Below are positions 6,331 through 6,876 of a stretch of DNA of 6,876 bases, piece by piece (the first letter of the stretch is position 1; the number at the start of each line of letters is the position of its first letter). The stretch lies in contig CAJWHX010000183.1 of NCBI GenBank assembly GCA_913040875.1, forward strand, positions 1 through 6,876, in the 5' to 3' direction. Under the pieces are notes generated by a model. It worked only from the letters and a program-made list of their open reading frames with translations. It was not told the origin of the DNA and did not search any database. The stretch is from an uncultured Pseudomonadota bacterium (lineage in GTDB: Bacteria > Myxococcota > UBA796). The translations under genes and the position numbers were made by a program.

Positions 6331-6415
6331 GTCTAACCAACTCTTTTGTCGTCTACCATGTTAATTTGTGCATTGTCTACACGAAGTACACAGTTTAGAG
6401 AAGTGGAGCATAGAC
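6331..6415. repeat. Short repeated GTCTA motif in the divergent S1 / DUF4116 intergenic region
   Basis: GTCTAACCA (6331-6339), GTCTACCA (6351-6358) and GTCTACAC (6375-6382) are direct copies spaced 20 and 24 bases apart. TAGAC (6411-6415) is an inverted copy just before the next ATG. Such spacing could be a set of operator half-sites in a shared control region. The motif is very short and may be chance. I found no convincing promoter hexamers in this 117-bp gap. Confidence 0.2.
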
Positions 6416-6876
6416 ATGATTTTGAGCATCTTTTTAAGCACTCAATTGGCATTGGCCCAGATTGGAGATGTCAATGTGGGGTTGATGGAAAAGGATGAGC
6501 TGATTGAAAGCCTTCCGAAGAATCCAAGCTATTTTCCTTTGGCATCCGAGGATTTGCGACGGGATAAGGAAGTGATTCAGCACGCAGTGAAAGCCTTTCC
6601 GGCAAATGTAGAATTTGTACCGGTCGACGTCTGGGAAGACAAAAATTTTTTGCTCGAGGTCCTCGATCAAAACCTAGCCATTTTAAGAGGTTTGCCACGG
6701 GAAGTTCAAAATGACAGAACCATATTGCGTAGAGCGATACAACAAGATTCGTTGGCAGTATTGATGATGCCGCCTGAGTTTAAAGATGATGAAGTCTTGA
6801 TGAAAATGGCTGTTCGTTCAAATCCATTGGTATACAAATTCATTTCACCCCGTCTTCAAAACAATGAATACATTAT
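6416..6876 (+). CDS. DUF4116-like tandem-repeat protein, N-terminal part (3' truncated)
   Basis: The frame is open from ATG 6416 to the right edge (153 codons) with no stop, so the C-terminus is missing. GTGGAG seven bases upstream (6403-6408 region) supports this start. Seen: a short hydrophobic N-terminus, MILSIFLSTQLALA followed by Q, that resembles a signal peptide with an ALA cleavage site, although the usual basic residue near the start is lacking. From residue 23 on, the protein is a series of 25-residue units of the form xxDxxhhxxAhxxxPxhhxxhPxxh, for example 'RRDKEVIQHAVKAFP' (48-62), 'QNDRTILRRAIQQDS' (98-112) and 'KDDEVLMKMAVRSNP' (123-137). This is the pattern of DUF4116, a repeat of unknown function found in bacterial, amoebal and giant-virus proteins, where two such units make one domain. 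It is probably an all-helical solenoid used for binding. If the signal is real, it acts outside the cytoplasm. The function is unknown. Confidence 0.7.
   Translation, partial: MILSIFLSTQLALAQIGDVNVGLMEKDELIESLPKNPSYFPLASEDLRRDKEVIQHAVKAFPANVEFVPVDVWEDKNFLLEVLDQNLAILRGLPREVQNDRTILRRAIQQDSLAVLMMPPEFKDDEVLMKMAVRSNPLVYKFISPRLQNNEYI
6482..6876 (+). repeat. Tandem 75-nt coding repeats (25-residue modules) in the DUF4116-like gene
   Basis: The units begin at 6482, 6557, 6632, 6707, 6782 and 6857 (the last one cut). Five complete units are exactly 25 codons each with no insertions. They are recognisable as protein (D or E at position 3, hydrophobics at 6-7, A/V/S at 10, P at or near 15 and 22) but have diverged at the DNA level, which points to old duplication rather than recent expansion. 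Confidence 0.7.

Overview
The window looks like a stretch of a bacterial chromosome, gene-dense and of moderate base composition. It contains no rRNA or tRNA genes, insertion sequences or CRISPR arrays that I can see. Four features suggest a Gram-negative bacterium: a multi-S1-domain protein, a YceF-type Maf protein, a membrane protein resembling GT-C glycosyltransferases, and a divergent uracil-DNA-glycosylase-like protein with a long N-terminal extension. A deltaproteobacterial or myxobacterial-type lineage is my best guess. That guess is weak, because no rRNA or clade-specific marker is present.

Layout. (1) Positions 1-759 (+): the C-terminal part of a polytopic membrane protein, cut by the left edge. 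(2) Positions 765-3225 (-): a compact two-gene unit. An Hsp70-like protein (3225-1246) is followed 13 nt later by a GrpE-like nucleotide exchange factor (1232-765). The Hsp70 is unusual: it keeps the ATPase domain and the beta-sandwich substrate-binding domain, but the C-terminal helical lid is replaced by a von Willebrand factor A (VWA) domain with an apparently intact metal-binding (MIDAS) motif. (3) Positions 3418-4997 (+): divergently transcribed, a Maf-family nucleotide pyrophosphatase and then a degenerate uracil-DNA-glycosylase-fold protein. They run in one direction with a 41-nt gap and end at a perfect 10-bp hairpin that contains the second gene's stop codon. (4) Positions 5018-6298 (-): convergent with the previous pair, a protein with four S1 RNA-binding domains and a charged, probably disordered N-terminus. 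(5) Positions 6416-6876 (+): the start of a protein built from tandem 25-residue DUF4116-like repeats, cut by the right edge.

How the genes may work together. The strongest functional unit is the Hsp70-VWA/GrpE pair. It looks like a dedicated chaperone machine with its own exchange factor, in which a VWA domain (usually a metal-dependent protein-interaction module) takes the place of the lid. No J-domain protein is encoded here, so any J-domain partner would lie elsewhere. The Maf/UDG-like pair would fit nucleotide-pool sanitation or nucleic-acid surveillance, but the UDG-like protein has lost recognisable active-site motifs. The S1 protein is probably a translation or RNA-binding factor. The membrane protein and the DUF4116 protein have no clear link to the rest.
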